A stretch of DNA of 64,000 bases. It comes from Pseudomonadota bacterium. Lineage in GTDB: Bacteria; Pseudomonadota; Gammaproteobacteria; Pseudomonadales; Moraxellaceae. Under the pieces are notes generated by a model. The model was given only the letters and a program-made list of their open reading frames with translations, had not been told where the DNA came from and did not search any database. Below, piece after piece: positions 1-8,633 of this stretch. The stretch is from contig JAJZBU010000002.1 of NCBI GenBank assembly GCA_021851865.1, positions 62,001-126,000 on the forward strand. The letters run 5' to 3'. A program made the translations under genes and the position numbers. Positions within the stretch are counted from its first letter, which is position 1; every line of letters begins with the position of its first letter.

Positions 1-1268
1 CCGGCGGAGTCGCCCTCGACGAGAAATAGCTCGGTGCGTTCGAGGTCGCTGGCACTGCAGTCGGCGAGCTTGCCGGGCAGGGCCGGCCCCTGGGTGATCT
101 TTTTACGCGCCACCTGCTTGCTGGCGCGCAGACGCTTTTGTGCGTGACTGATGGCCAGTTCGGCCAGCCTCTCGGCAACTTCGACGTGGGTGTTGAGGTA
201 GAGCGAGAAGGCGTCCTTGACGATGCCGGCGACGAAGCTGGCGGACTCGCGCGAGGACAGGCGCTCCTTGGTCTGGCCGGCGAATTGTGGATCACGCATC
301 TTCAGCGACAGCACATAGGCGAGGCGCTCCCAGACGTCTTCCGGCGCCAGCTTGATGCCGCGCGGCAGCAGCGAACGGAACTCGCAGAATTCACGCAGTG
401 CTTCGAGCAGACCGGTGCGCAAGCCGTTGACGTGGGTGCCGCCGAGCACGGTCGGAATGAGGTTGACGTAGGACTCGCAGAGCAGCTCGCCGCCCTCGGG
501 TAGCCACATCAAGGCCCAGTCGACGGCCTCGCGCTCACCCTGGAAGCTGCCGACGAAAGGCGTTTCCGGCAAGGTGGCGCCAGCGCAAGCCTCGACCAGA
601 TAGTCGCGCAGGCCGGCTTCATAGCACCAGACCTGGCGCTCGCCGCTGTGCTCCTCGAAGAAACTCACCTGCAGGCCGGGGCAGAGGACGGCCTTGGCCT
701 TGAGCACATGTTTCAGGCGGCTCACCGAAAAGCGGGCGCTGTCGAAGTAGCGCGCATCGGGCCAGAAATGCACGGTCGTGCCCGTCTGCCGGCGCGGGCA
801 GGTGCCGACGGCGCGCAGCGGCGTCACTACATCGCCACCGGCCAGCTCCATCTCCCAGATCTGCGCGTCGCGGCTGATGCGGACGACGAGACGTTGCGAG
901 AGGGCATTGACCACCGACACGCCGACGCCGTGCAGACCACCGGCGAAGCCATAACTGTCGTGCGAGAACTTGCCGCCGGCGTGCAATCGGGTGAGGATGA
1001 GCTCGACCCCGGAAACACCGTGTTCGGGATGCAAGTCCACCGGCATGCCGCGGCCGTCGTCACTGACGCGCAGGGAGCCGTCGCTGAACAGATCGACGCT
1101 GATGCTGTGCGCGTGGCCGGCCAGGGCTTCATCGACGGCGTTGTCGATCACTTCCTGGGCGAGATGGTTCGGGCGCTGCGTGTCGGTGTACATGCCGGGG
1201 CGCTTGCGCACCGGATCCAGGCCGGAGAGAACCTCGATGGCTTGGGCATTGTATTCTTGGGCGCTCAT
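1..1268 (-). CDS. parE: DNA topoisomerase IV subunit B (ParE), 3' end cut by window edge
   Basis: The ATP-hydrolysing subunit of topoisomerase IV, which with ParC decatenates daughter chromosomes. The visible 422 residues begin MSAQEYNAQAIEVLSGLDPV. The GHKL ATPase fold shows the Mg/ATP motif EVIDNAVDEA at about 39-48 and GRGMPVD near 71-77, followed by GGLHGVGVSVVNALS. The transducer domain follows, and the reading frame runs off the window inside the TOPRIM motif EGDSAG (bases 1-18 on the complementary strand). ParE, rather than GyrB, is favoured by the short direct start and the LDPVRKRPGMYTDT context, but GyrB is the only serious alternative. The C-terminal third lies outside the window. 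Confidence 0.93.
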   Translation of the reverse strand, partial: MSAQEYNAQAIEVLSGLDPVRKRPGMYTDTQRPNHLAQEVIDNAVDEALAGHAHSISVDLFSDGSLRVSDDGRGMPVDLHPEHGVSGVELILTRLHAGGKFSHDSYGFAGGLHGVGVSVVNALSQRLVVRISRDAQIWEMELAGGDVVTPLRAVGTCPRRQTGTTVHFWPDARYFDSARFSVSRLKHVLKAKAVLCPGLQVSFFEEHSGERQVWCYEAGLRDYLVEACAGATLPETPFVGSFQGEREAVDWALMWLPEGGELLCESYVNLIPTVLGGTHVNGLRTGLLEALREFCEFRSLLPRGIKLAPEDVWERLAYVLSLKMRDPQFAGQTKERLSSRESASFVAGIVKDAFSLYLNTHVEVAERLAELAISHAQKRLRASKQVARKKITQGPALPGKLADCSASDLERTELFLVEGDSA

Positions 1269-1394
1269 GCGGAAATTCGATTCGCTCGCGGTAAAGCGCA
1301 AGTCTGCCGCAAATCGTCAGGATAATGAAGCCTGGTGTGCGTGCGGCGCTGACTACTTGCTGCTACCAGGGACTTGGCATAGCATGTCGGCTCG

Positions 1395-1718
1395 ATGGAT
1401 CGACAAGTGAGTTCTGTGATCAGTTCATTGCGGGTGCTACGGTGGCGGATTCAACGCCCGATCGGCTTGCTGGTGCTGACCCTGCTGCTGGCGATGCAAC
1501 TCGTCTTGAGTTGTCTACACCACCATGAAGCGATGTCGGCCCAGGATGATCATTGCGTTGCCTGCGAGATCGCGGCCCTGATCTCTGGCGGCGTGCCGCC
1601 GACCTTGTTCATCGCCTGTTTGCCGATCCTGCTCACTGCCTCCTGGCACGACCTGCCCCTGCGCACGCCGACCCGGCGCCTGCCGCGCTATCGCCTCGCC
1701 TGGTCGGCGGCGCCCTGA
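1395..1718 (+). CDS. Small His/Cys-containing membrane protein, unknown function
   Basis: A 107-residue protein with a hydrophobic segment at about 22-40 (PIGLLVLTLLLAMQLVLSC), then a CLHHHEA motif, a DDHCVACE motif (CxxC) and a second hydrophobic stretch near 65-83. This layout (membrane anchor plus closely spaced His and Cys) resembles the small DUF2946-like proteins found beside metal-related TonB receptors, but I cannot assign the family with confidence. It ends 62 nt before a TonB-dependent receptor on the same strand, so co-expression with the TonB cluster is plausible. A role in metal binding is inference only. Confidence 0.55.
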   Translation: MDRQVSSVISSLRVLRWRIQRPIGLLVLTLLLAMQLVLSCLHHHEAMSAQDDHCVACEIAALISGGVPPTLFIACLPILLTASWHDLPLRTPTRRLPRYRLAWSAAP

Positions 1719-1780
1719 GCCGCTGGCGTTTGCCATAGGATCGAATCGATCGTATCGGGTCTTTGTCGAGGTGATGCGTC

Positions 1781-4117
1781 ATGTTTTCGTTGCAGCGTTA
1801 CGCGCCTTTGCTGGGCGCCTGTCTCCTCTGCCTGCGCGGTGTGCCCGCCGTCGCCGCGACCGCCGTCGAGGATGGCGGTCTGAGTGGTGTCGTCCGTGAC
1901 GCACTGGGGCAGCCCGTGGCCGGCGCCCATCTCGATCTCGAGGATGCGCACGGGCGGCACTGGCGGGTCGACAGCGACGCGCAGGGGCGTTATCAGTTCG
2001 ACCATGTGCCGGCCGGGCGTTATCGTCTGCACGGCGCGATCGCGCCTTATGGCGGCGCCAGTGCCGTTCTGCGCCTGCGCGAAGGCGCCACCTTGCAACG
2101 CTCGCTGACTTTGCAATCGCAGCAGCCGCTGCGGCTCAAGGCGCACGTCCGGCATCTGCACCAGGGACTGGCGCTGAACCACGAAACCGGCACCTCCGAC
2201 TACCATCTCACCGCCAAGACGATCGATGCCTTGCCGCAAGGCCAGAACACCTCCTTCAATCAGGTGCTCCTGCAGGCGCCTGGGGTGGTGCAGGACTCTT
2301 ATGGTCAGGTGCATGTGCGCGGTGAACACGCCGACCTGCAATATCGCATCGACGGTTTTATTCTGCCGGGCGCTCTCGCCGGCTTCGGTCAGGCTTTTGA
2401 TACGCGTTTTGCCGACCGCATCGATCTGCTCACCGGCACCTTGCCGGCGGCTTATGGCGAGCGCACCGCCGCCGTCGTCGACATCCATACGCACCAGGGA
2501 CAATTCCAGCAGGGCGGCGATGTCGGGCTCTACGTCGGCAGCTATCAGACCGAGAACGCGCACGCCGAATGGATGGGACATGGCGATCATTTCAATGCCT
2601 ATGTCACCGCTACGGCGCAACGCGACAACCTCGGCATCGATAATCCGACGGCCAGTGTCAATGCTCTGCATGACCACACGCATCAAGGCGACGCTTTTGC
2701 CTACTTGTCCTGGGACTTGCCGCAGGCCAACAAGCTGGTGCTCATCGCCGGGACATCGTCGCAGTATTTTCAGATTCCCAATGTGCCGGGGCAGACGCCG
2801 GGCTTTGCCCTACAAGGCGTCCCCGCCATCGCTTCGACGGCGCTCAATGATCAGCAGTACGAGCAGATGCAGTATGTCCTGCTCGGCTTACAAGGCTGGG
2901 CGGCGGGCTGGTCGTATCAGGCCGACATCGTCGACCGTTATACGGCGGTGCAGTTTGCGCCCGGTGTTGCCGGCGACCTGATATACAACGGGGTGTCCTC
3001 GGCGGTGCAGCAAAGTGGCTGGTTGAATGGTCTGCAGGTCGATGCGCATCGCGCCTGGGGGCTGCATCACCAGCTCCAGGTCGGCACCTATATGACGGCG
3101 GAAAATCTCAGCAATCAAAGTCAGCTGATGTTGTTCCCGGCCAATGCCCAGGGGCAGCAGAGCAGCGATGTGCCCTATGCGGCGGCGACGCAGGATGGTC
3201 GGCGCGCCTATTACAGCAGCGCCTATGTCGAAGATCGCTGGCGGCCCCAGCCGACTTGGACGGTCAACTATGGTTTGCGCTTCGATGAGTTGCGCGCCTA
3301 CGCCCAGGGCAACCAGATCAGTCCGCGCATCAATATCGAGCAGGACCCGAGTCGCCTTTTTAGCTGGCACGCCGGCTACGCCCGCTATTTCATGCCGCCG
3401 ACGACGCAGATGCTGAGCAGCAACGATCTGACGGCGGTGATGGGCAGCACCAACCAGCCGGATAATTTTCTCAATGGCCAGATCAAGCCGGAGCGCGATG
3501 ACTCCTTCGATATCGGCGGCCTGCTGCACCCCAGTTCACAGTGGAGCACCGGCCTCGATGCCTACTACAAGCGCGCGCACGACCTCATCGACGAGGGGCA
3601 GTTCGGCGCCGCCTTGCTCTACACCCCCTTCAACTACAGCCAGGGCAAGATCTATGGCCTGGAATGGACCAATCAGTGGCACGTCGAGCATTGGAATGCC
3701 TATTTCAACGCCGCCCGCTCTTCCGCCTTCGGCCGCAATATCGTGTCGAGCCAGTACACCTTTAATATGCCCGAGCTCGGCTATATCCAGAATCACTGGA
3801 TCCATCTCGATCATGACCAGACGCTCACCGCTTCCGGCGGCTTGACCTATACACAAGGTTCGTCCAGCTGGGGCCTCGACATGCTCGCCGGCAGTGGTCT
3901 GCGGCGTGGTTTTGCCAACACCGGCACGATGCCGGGTTATACGCAATGGAATCTGAGCTGGGATGAGAAGCTGCCGCATGCCATCGACATGCGCTGGACG
4001 ATCATCAACCTCTTTGACCATGTCTATGAGTTGCGCGATGGCAGCGGTGTCGGCGTCGGTGCGCCACAATTCGGGCCGCGTCGCGGATTTTACTGGGCCA
4101 TCGATCATCATTTCTGA
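1781..4117 (+). CDS. TonB-dependent outer-membrane receptor with N-terminal carboxypeptidase-regulatory-like domain
   Basis: A 778-residue receptor. The first 26 or so residues form a signal peptide (LLGACLLCLRGVPAVAA). Residues about 30-115 form a CarboxypepD_reg-type beta domain (LSGVVRDALGQPVAGAHLDL, then GRYQFDHVPAGRYRL). The plug domain follows at about 145-250 (TSFNQVLLQAPGVV, VHVRGEHADLQYRIDG, GERTAAVVDI). The remainder is a beta-barrel ending in a C-terminal phenylalanine (AIDHHF), as expected for insertion by the BAM complex. It is followed 11 nt later by exbB, so the receptor travels with its own energising complex. The substrate is not readable from sequence; the neighbouring His/Cys-rich protein hints at a metal or metal chelate. 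Confidence 0.9.
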   Translation: MFSLQRYAPLLGACLLCLRGVPAVAATAVEDGGLSGVVRDALGQPVAGAHLDLEDAHGRHWRVDSDAQGRYQFDHVPAGRYRLHGAIAPYGGASAVLRLREGATLQRSLTLQSQQPLRLKAHVRHLHQGLALNHETGTSDYHLTAKTIDALPQGQNTSFNQVLLQAPGVVQDSYGQVHVRGEHADLQYRIDGFILPGALAGFGQAFDTRFADRIDLLTGTLPAAYGERTAAVVDIHTHQGQFQQGGDVGLYVGSYQTENAHAEWMGHGDHFNAYVTATAQRDNLGIDNPTASVNALHDHTHQGDAFAYLSWDLPQANKLVLIAGTSSQYFQIPNVPGQTPGFALQGVPAIASTALNDQQYEQMQYVLLGLQGWAAGWSYQADIVDRYTAVQFAPGVAGDLIYNGVSSAVQQSGWLNGLQVDAHRAWGLHHQLQVGTYMTAENLSNQSQLMLFPANAQGQQSSDVPYAAATQDGRRAYYSSAYVEDRWRPQPTWTVNYGLRFDELRAYAQGNQISPRINIEQDPSRLFSWHAGYARYFMPPTTQMLSSNDLTAVMGSTNQPDNFLNGQIKPERDDSFDIGGLLHPSSQWSTGLDAYYKRAHDLIDEGQFGAALLYTPFNYSQGKIYGLEWTNQWHVEHWNAYFNAARSSAFGRNIVSSQYTFNMPELGYIQNHWIHLDHDQTLTASGGLTYTQGSSSWGLDMLAGSGLRRGFANTGTMPGYTQWNLSWDEKLPHAIDMRWTIINLFDHVYELRDGSGVGVGAPQFGPRRGFYWAIDHHF

Positions 4118-4128
4118 GGAGAACAACG

Positions 4129-4761
4129 ATGCAGTCTTTGCGTGAGGCGTGGTGGGCATTGCAGCTCGGTGGAGTCATCATGCTGCCGCTGTCGCTGCTG
4201 GCGATTCTGGCGTTGGCGGTGATCGCCGACAAGTTCTGGCTCTATCGGCGCGAGGCCGCCCTGCCAGCGGCGCTGCGCGATCTGGTGGAAAGCTGGTCCT
4301 TCGACTGGGACGAGTTGGCGCGCGCGAGCGCCGCGTTGCTGCCGGGGCATCATTTTCGCCAACTCTTCGAACTCGTGCTCAGCCTGCGCGAGCGCCCCCT
4401 GTGGTGGATCGAGTCACGTGTCGCCGATCAGGCCCAGCTCATGGAAAAGCAACTGGCGCGACGCCTGTGGGTGCTGGAGACGGTGGTGACGGCGGCGCCC
4501 CTGATGGGCCTGCTCGGCACCATTTTGGGCATGATGCACGCCTTTCGTCTCATCGGCAGCAAGGGTCTGGTCAATCCAACCGGAGTCACCGGCGGCGTCG
4601 CGGAAGCCCTGATCGCCACCGCTGTCGGCCTGTTCATCGCCCTGCTTTGCCTGTTCGCCTTCAATTATCTGTCGCGTCTGCAGGCGTCGACCATGGATGA
4701 AGTCGAGCGCCTGTCGACGCGCCTGATCGACCATATCCGGCTGGATCGGGAGGGCGCATGA
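4129..4761 (+). CDS. exbB: ExbB-type proton channel subunit (MotA/TolQ/ExbB family)
   Basis: A 210-residue inner-membrane protein with three predicted transmembrane segments: about 17-38 (IMLPLSLLAILALAVIADK), about 118-138 (VTAAPLMGLLGTILGMMHAF) and about 155-180 (EALIATAVGLFIALLCLFAF). The second and third contain the family signatures PLMGLLGTILGM and GVAEALIATAVGL. With ExbD it forms the proton channel that powers TonB. A GAGGAG-like ribosome binding site precedes the start at 4129. The gene overlaps exbD by 4 nt (ATGA). Confidence 0.93.
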   Translation: MQSLREAWWALQLGGVIMLPLSLLAILALAVIADKFWLYRREAALPAALRDLVESWSFDWDELARASAALLPGHHFRQLFELVLSLRERPLWWIESRVADQAQLMEKQLARRLWVLETVVTAAPLMGLLGTILGMMHAFRLIGSKGLVNPTGVTGGVAEALIATAVGLFIALLCLFAFNYLSRLQASTMDEVERLSTRLIDHIRLDREGA

Positions 4762-5156
4762 AGCTGCGTCGCGTCCGCGCGCCAGGCAAGGGCAGGATCG
4801 AGATCATTCCGATGATCGACGTCATGTTCTTTCTGCTGGCGACCTTCATGCTCGCCTCTTTGTCGTTGCAGCACATCGATACCCTGGCCATTCATATGCC
4901 ACAGGGCCAGGCGGTGGCGTTGACGCATCAGGAGCCGCTGGTGCTGACCATCGATCAGCATGGCCAGTTGCAGCTCAATCATCACGTCGTCGTCCTCGCC
5001 CAGCTCGCCGCCGCGATCCACGCGCAGTTGCCGGCCGATCACAGCCTCGTCGTCGCCGCCGACGACGCAGCGGCGCAGGGCGCCGTGGTGCAAGCCATGC
5101 TGCATGCGCGCACGGCCGGCATCGAACATTTCATGATCGCCATCCATCATGAGTGA
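4758..5156 (+). CDS. exbD: ExbD-type TonB-system subunit
   Basis: A 132-residue protein with a short basic N-terminus, a single transmembrane helix at about 17-38 carrying the expected protonatable aspartate (IIPMIDVMFFLLATFM, Asp21), and a periplasmic ExbD/TolR domain. It overlaps exbB by 4 nt upstream and tonB by 8 nt downstream, which points to translational coupling and fixed stoichiometry in one operon with the receptor. Confidence 0.92.
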   Translation: MKLRRVRAPGKGRIEIIPMIDVMFFLLATFMLASLSLQHIDTLAIHMPQGQAVALTHQEPLVLTIDQHGQLQLNHHVVVLAQLAAAIHAQLPADHSLVVAADDAAAQGAVVQAMLHARTAGIEHFMIAIHHE

Positions 5157-5802
5157 TCGGCGTTTCAGAAACAGCCTGCTGGCGGCGACGCTGATCTGGC
5201 CGTTGCTGCTCATCGCCACCTTGCTGTTGCTTTTGCGCACGCCGCCGACACCGACGCCGGTGAGCAAACCGCTTCTCGCCACCCTGGTCGAGCTGCCGGC
5301 GCCACCAGCGCCACCAGTACCGGCGCCAGCACGTCCGGTGCAGCGCGCGCCACGGCCAGTCCATGTGACGCCGGCACCGGTGCCAGCACCACCGCCGCAC
5401 GCGCCACCACCACCGCCAGCCGCACCAGCCGCGCACGCGCCTGTCGTGCCGACGCCACCAGCACCGCCGCCGCCAGCAGTACCTGCGCACGTGACGGCGC
5501 CGACGTCGCCAGCGACTTCCCTGGGGCGCGATGATTCCGGCGTCCAGGTGCTGCATCAGGAGGTGCCGGATGTTCCCGACGATTGGGCTGGGGGCGCCCT
5601 ACGCGCGCAGGTGCTGCTGCGCTTCGAGGTTCGTGCCGATGGCAGTTTCTCGGTGCGCATTCTGCAGAGCAGCGGCGTCGCCGAGCTCGACCAGGTCGCC
5701 CTGCAGGCTGCCGCCAACTGGCGCTTCGCGGCGGCGATCGCCGCCGGTCAGGCGGTGGCCTCGCATCTCGACGTCGTCTTTCCCTTCGAGGTCGATGACT
5801 AG
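5149..5802 (+). CDS. tonB: TonB energy transducer with Pro/Ala-rich linker
   Basis: A 217-residue protein. A transmembrane anchor lies at about 9-29 (LLAATLIWPLLLIATLLLLL). Residues about 43-125 are an extended Pro/Ala linker that lacks the usual alternating Glu-Pro/Lys-Pro charge pattern. The C-terminal domain at about 145-217 includes LRAQVLLRFEVRADG and a late ALQAAANWRF segment typical of TonB. The linker is encoded by GCC/CCA-rich simple sequence at about 5270-5515, which could be prone to length changes. As the last gene of the receptor-exbB-exbD-tonB cluster it probably serves that receptor in particular. Confidence 0.9.
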   Translation: MSDRRFRNSLLAATLIWPLLLIATLLLLLRTPPTPTPVSKPLLATLVELPAPPAPPVPAPARPVQRAPRPVHVTPAPVPAPPPHAPPPPPAAPAAHAPVVPTPPAPPPPAVPAHVTAPTSPATSLGRDDSGVQVLHQEVPDVPDDWAGGALRAQVLLRFEVRADGSFSVRILQSSGVAELDQVALQAAANWRFAAAIAAGQAVASHLDVVFPFEVDD

Positions 5803-5826
5803 GGCGGGAGTGCCGGCGCGGCGCTC

Positions 5827-5855
5827 TTGTGCGCAGAGGAATGCTGCATTAAAAT
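5827..5855 (+). promoter_or_regulatory. Candidate sigma-70 promoter for rpmE
   Basis: TTGTGC (5827-5832) and TAAAAT (5850-5855) are separated by 17 nt, within the gap between tonB and rpmE. Predicted initiation near 5862 would leave a leader of about 130 nt. This is a consensus match only; a weaker TTGACC at 5884 offers an alternative -35. Confidence 0.4.
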
Positions 5856-5990
5856 GACCGCCCTTGTTGTGCCCGGCTCTGGCGTTGACCGCCTCGGTGG
5901 GCCAAAAGAATGGCCGGTCTCGTGCGCGCAAACCCTGGTGGTGACGCGTCGTGGCGAGACCACAATGACCCGTTCTTTCGGAGTATGATC

Positions 5991-6209
5991 ATGCGTGCAG
6001 ACATCCATCCCGCTTATGAAGAAGTCCAGGTGACCTGTTCCTGCGGTAATTCCTTCGCCACCCGCTCGACCTTGTGCAAGCCCATCCATCTCGACGTGTG
6101 CTCGAAGTGCCATCCCTTCTATACCGGCACCCAGAAAGTCGTCGATACCGGCGGCCGGATCGAGAAGTTCAATCAGCGTTTTGCCGGACGTTCCTTCCGC
6201 AAGAACTGA
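5991..6209 (+). CDS. rpmE: 50S ribosomal protein L31 (zinc-binding form)
   Basis: A 72-residue ribosomal protein with all four zinc ligands of the C+ form (CSC at 16-18, CSKC at 37-40) and the typical [11 protein letters not shown] start. Two in-frame ATGs exist, at 5985 and 5991. GGAG at 5980-5983 gives sensible spacing (7 nt) only to 5991. The zinc form suggests that zinc-starvation paralogues (RpmE2), if any, lie elsewhere. Confidence 0.97.
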   Translation: MRADIHPAYEEVQVTCSCGNSFATRSTLCKPIHLDVCSKCHPFYTGTQKVVDTGGRIEKFNQRFAGRSFRKN

Positions 6210-6215
6210 GACGAG

Positions 6216-6240
6216 CGCCCTCCCCGCCCTGGGGAGGGCG
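6216..6240 (+). terminator. Strong GC hairpin after rpmE
   Basis: A perfect 10-bp inverted repeat (cgccctcccc / ggggagggcg) with a 5-nt loop starts 6 nt after the rpmE stop. No T-run follows, so it may act as a 3' stabiliser or a weak terminator rather than a classical intrinsic terminator. Confidence 0.5.
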
Positions 6241-6382
6241 GCCGCAAGTCGCGCCGCACCGCTCACATCAGAGCGCTCGCATTTGGCCGATATCCAAGAA
6301 ACTCCCCCCGCACAGGCTTGCCTAGATCGTGTCTCTCCTAGACAATGCAGCTCCCTTGATCTGCTCGTCCAAAGGAGTCGCT

Positions 6383-6907
6383 ATGCAGGAAGTTCGAAGC
6401 TGGAGTGCGCCCACGCGCGGTTTGCACGCTCTCATGTTGTTCATGTTCATCGTCATGTACACGCTGGCCGAACTCATGGATTGGACGCACGGCGCCAGCA
6501 AGCATGAGGTGGTCGAAATCCACAAGTCGATCGGCGTGCTGATCTTCTTTCTTGCCTTGCTGCGCCTGAGCTGGAATCTCACGCATCGCGGGCCGGAGCC
6601 CATCGGCACGCCGCAACAGGCGAAGCTGGCGAAAGGCGTGCATCATCTGCTCTACCTGCTGATGCTGGTCATCCCCCTGTCGGGCTATGTCATGAGCATG
6701 CTGCACGGCAAGAGCGTCGATATTTTCGGGTGGTGCACCCTGCCGTCCCTGATCGCCGCCAACCCGGCGTTCAAGGAATGGTCCGAGAACATCCATTCCG
6801 CCCTCGCCACGACCCTTCTCATCGTCGCCGGTGGGCACGCTGCCATGGCTTTGTACCACCACTTCGTGCTCAAAGACGTCACCTTGCGGCGCATGTTCAA
6901 GGGATGA
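6383..6907 (+). CDS. Cytochrome b561 family inner-membrane protein
   Basis: A 174-residue di-heme b-type cytochrome with four transmembrane helices. Candidate heme-ligating histidines sit in RGLHALMLF, EIHKSIGVLIF, GVHHLLYLLMLV and NIHSALATTLL. Proteins of this family pass electrons between the quinone pool and periplasmic or superoxide acceptors. The start at 6383 is chosen for AAAGGAG at 6371-6377; a longer frame from 6329 has no such support. Its 3' end overlaps the convergent binding-protein gene by 11 nt. Confidence 0.9.
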   Translation: MQEVRSWSAPTRGLHALMLFMFIVMYTLAELMDWTHGASKHEVVEIHKSIGVLIFFLALLRLSWNLTHRGPEPIGTPQQAKLAKGVHHLLYLLMLVIPLSGYVMSMLHGKSVDIFGWCTLPSLIAANPAFKEWSENIHSALATTLLIVAGGHAAMALYHHFVLKDVTLRRMFKG

Positions 6908-7325
6908 CCAGGACCAGCTTGACGTTGTGCGGCAAGGGGGTCTTGTCGCTGACGTAAGTGATGGCGGCGCGATCCTGCGCCGCCTTGGCGATGGCAGCGG
7001 CGTCATCGTGCAGTTGCGGTGGCGGCGACCCTGAACTGGTGAAGACGACACGCGCCCAATAAGCGCGCATCTGTAGCGCCGAGCGGGCGGCGATCTGGCG
7101 ATAGAAAACCTCCTCCTCCGGCTGGTTGTCATAAGGGTGGGCGGTGCTGCCGTCAGGAAAGCTGGCGATGTCATGCATGAACAGGTGGCGAACGTCGGCG
7201 GCGTTCAACGTCCGCAGCGGATTATTGACGTTGACGATGACGTCGATGGCGGTATCTGCTCGCGCTGCGGCAACGCCGCCACAGATGGCGAGGAGAGCGA
7301 GGGCGAGCGTACGCAGCGTCTGCAT
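6897..7325 (-). CDS. Small periplasmic phosphate-binding-like (PBP fold) protein
   Basis: A 142-residue secreted protein. The signal peptide is LRTLALALLAICGGVAAARA. The mature part contains DVIVNVNNPLRTLNAADVRH, FPDGSTAHPYDNQ and a RAYWARVVFTSSGSPP segment, resembling the short PstS-like substrate-binding proteins often annotated as phosphate ABC transporter components. No permease or ATPase genes are nearby. It lies directly downstream of a porin-like gene (17 nt) on the same strand, so the two probably function as a pair in the periplasm and outer membrane. The ligand is unknown. Confidence 0.7.
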   Translation of the reverse strand: MQTLRTLALALLAICGGVAAARADTAIDVIVNVNNPLRTLNAADVRHLFMHDIASFPDGSTAHPYDNQPEEEVFYRQIAARSALQMRAYWARVVFTSSGSPPPQLHDDAAAIAKAAQDRAAITYVSDKTPLPHNVKLVLVIP

Positions 7326-7342
7326 GACTTGCTGGCCCCCCT

Positions 7343-8563
7343 TCAAAAGATGACGTCCAAAGCGGTCCCGAGAAGCTGGACATGGGCGCTGTTGGCATAG
7401 AAGTTGGGGGTGGCATTGATGAAAGGGCCCACCGAAAGTGCCGGTTTGATGAAATAGGTGTATTCGAATTTGAGGGCGGCGTTGCTCTTGATGTCCCAGC
7501 GCAAGCCCAGGGAGAGGGCGTTGATGTTCTGCGCCTGCTCCAGGCCGCTGTCGACGCCATTGACCAGGGCGACGAGGGGGTTGCTCGAGGTCAATGTCGG
7601 CAAGGTGTAGCCGGTGCTGTTGTGGATGTGATCGTACTGGGTATAGAAGGCGAGATTTTGCCAGTGGCGGCCGACATTGATGTAGCCGCCATAGAGGCTC
7701 TGGATCAGCTGACTGGCGATGGCGCGATGGCCGGCTTCGCTCTGCACCCACCAGCGACCGTCGTCATAGGTGTACCCGGCACCGATAAAATGCGCCAGGA
7801 TGCCGTTGAAATGCATGCTGTCGTCGATGCTGCTGCTGCCGGCGACGCCGGCGGCGGACATCTGGTCGATGCCCGACTCATAAAGAGAGAGGAGGGGGCC
7901 GGAGCTGTCGATGCGGTCCTGGTTGTAGACGAGGCGCCAACTGTGGTTGTGCCAGTTGACGCTGAAATTGGCGCCGACTTGTTGAAAGTGATAGTGCACG
8001 ACGCCGGCAGCGTAGGTCAGGTGCAAGTCGCTCTGTCCTCCGATCAGATTGATATGATAGGTGGCGTCACCGACGCGCAGATCATAGCTGGCGTCGCCGC
8101 CGTTGATGTATTCGATCGGATCGATGACATAGATGATCGGCAGATTGAGCATCATGCGCGTGTAACCGACCTCGCGCGACTCCGACATGATGAAGGTGTT
8201 GTTGCTGATGCGCCCGAAACGCAGATGCAGGTCATTGCTTGGGCTGTAGCGCAGATTGGCCCACTCCGGGTAAGGGGCGAAACTGTCATTGCTGAGTTCG
8301 CGATCGACGACCTGGAAAGTGGCGTGCCATTTCGCCGAAAACTGGCTGTCCGCCTGGATGCCGAAGAGCGAGGCGACGGCGCCGCTGCTGTCGCTGCTGC
8401 GACCGACGCCGACCCCTTCTTCGGAGGTGCTGCGCCAGTCAGCGCCGCGCTGGCCATTGTGCTCAAGAGCGAGAGTACCAAAGCCGGAGATGTCGAGGGG
8501 GATGTCGGCTCTGGCGTCCCATGCATACAGAGCGAGTGCGCAGAAGATTAGGCGGCCTAGCAT
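7343..8563 (-). CDS. Outer-membrane porin-like beta-barrel protein
   Basis: A 406-residue protein with a signal peptide (MLGRLIFCALALYAWDARA), then alternating hydrophobic/aromatic beta-strand sequence rich in Tyr, Trp and Asn and a C-terminal phenylalanine (LGTALDVIF), consistent with a trimeric-porin or DcaP-like barrel. The start at 8563 is preceded by GGAAGGA, so an in-frame TTG 12 nt upstream is not needed. It sits upstream of the small binding-like protein, probably as one transcript. Confidence 0.75.
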   Translation of the reverse strand: MLGRLIFCALALYAWDARADIPLDISGFGTLALEHNGQRGADWRSTSEEGVGVGRSSDSSGAVASLFGIQADSQFSAKWHATFQVVDRELSNDSFAPYPEWANLRYSPSNDLHLRFGRISNNTFIMSESREVGYTRMMLNLPIIYVIDPIEYINGGDASYDLRVGDATYHINLIGGQSDLHLTYAAGVVHYHFQQVGANFSVNWHNHSWRLVYNQDRIDSSGPLLSLYESGIDQMSAAGVAGSSSIDDSMHFNGILAHFIGAGYTYDDGRWWVQSEAGHRAIASQLIQSLYGGYINVGRHWQNLAFYTQYDHIHNSTGYTLPTLTSSNPLVALVNGVDSGLEQAQNINALSLGLRWDIKSNAALKFEYTYFIKPALSVGPFINATPNFYANSAHVQLLGTALDVIF

Positions 8564-8633
8564 GGATCCTTCCAATCACGGACACTCAGGCAACCATAGC
8601 AGGATTTCCGCACTTTGCCATTGCCTACGACCG

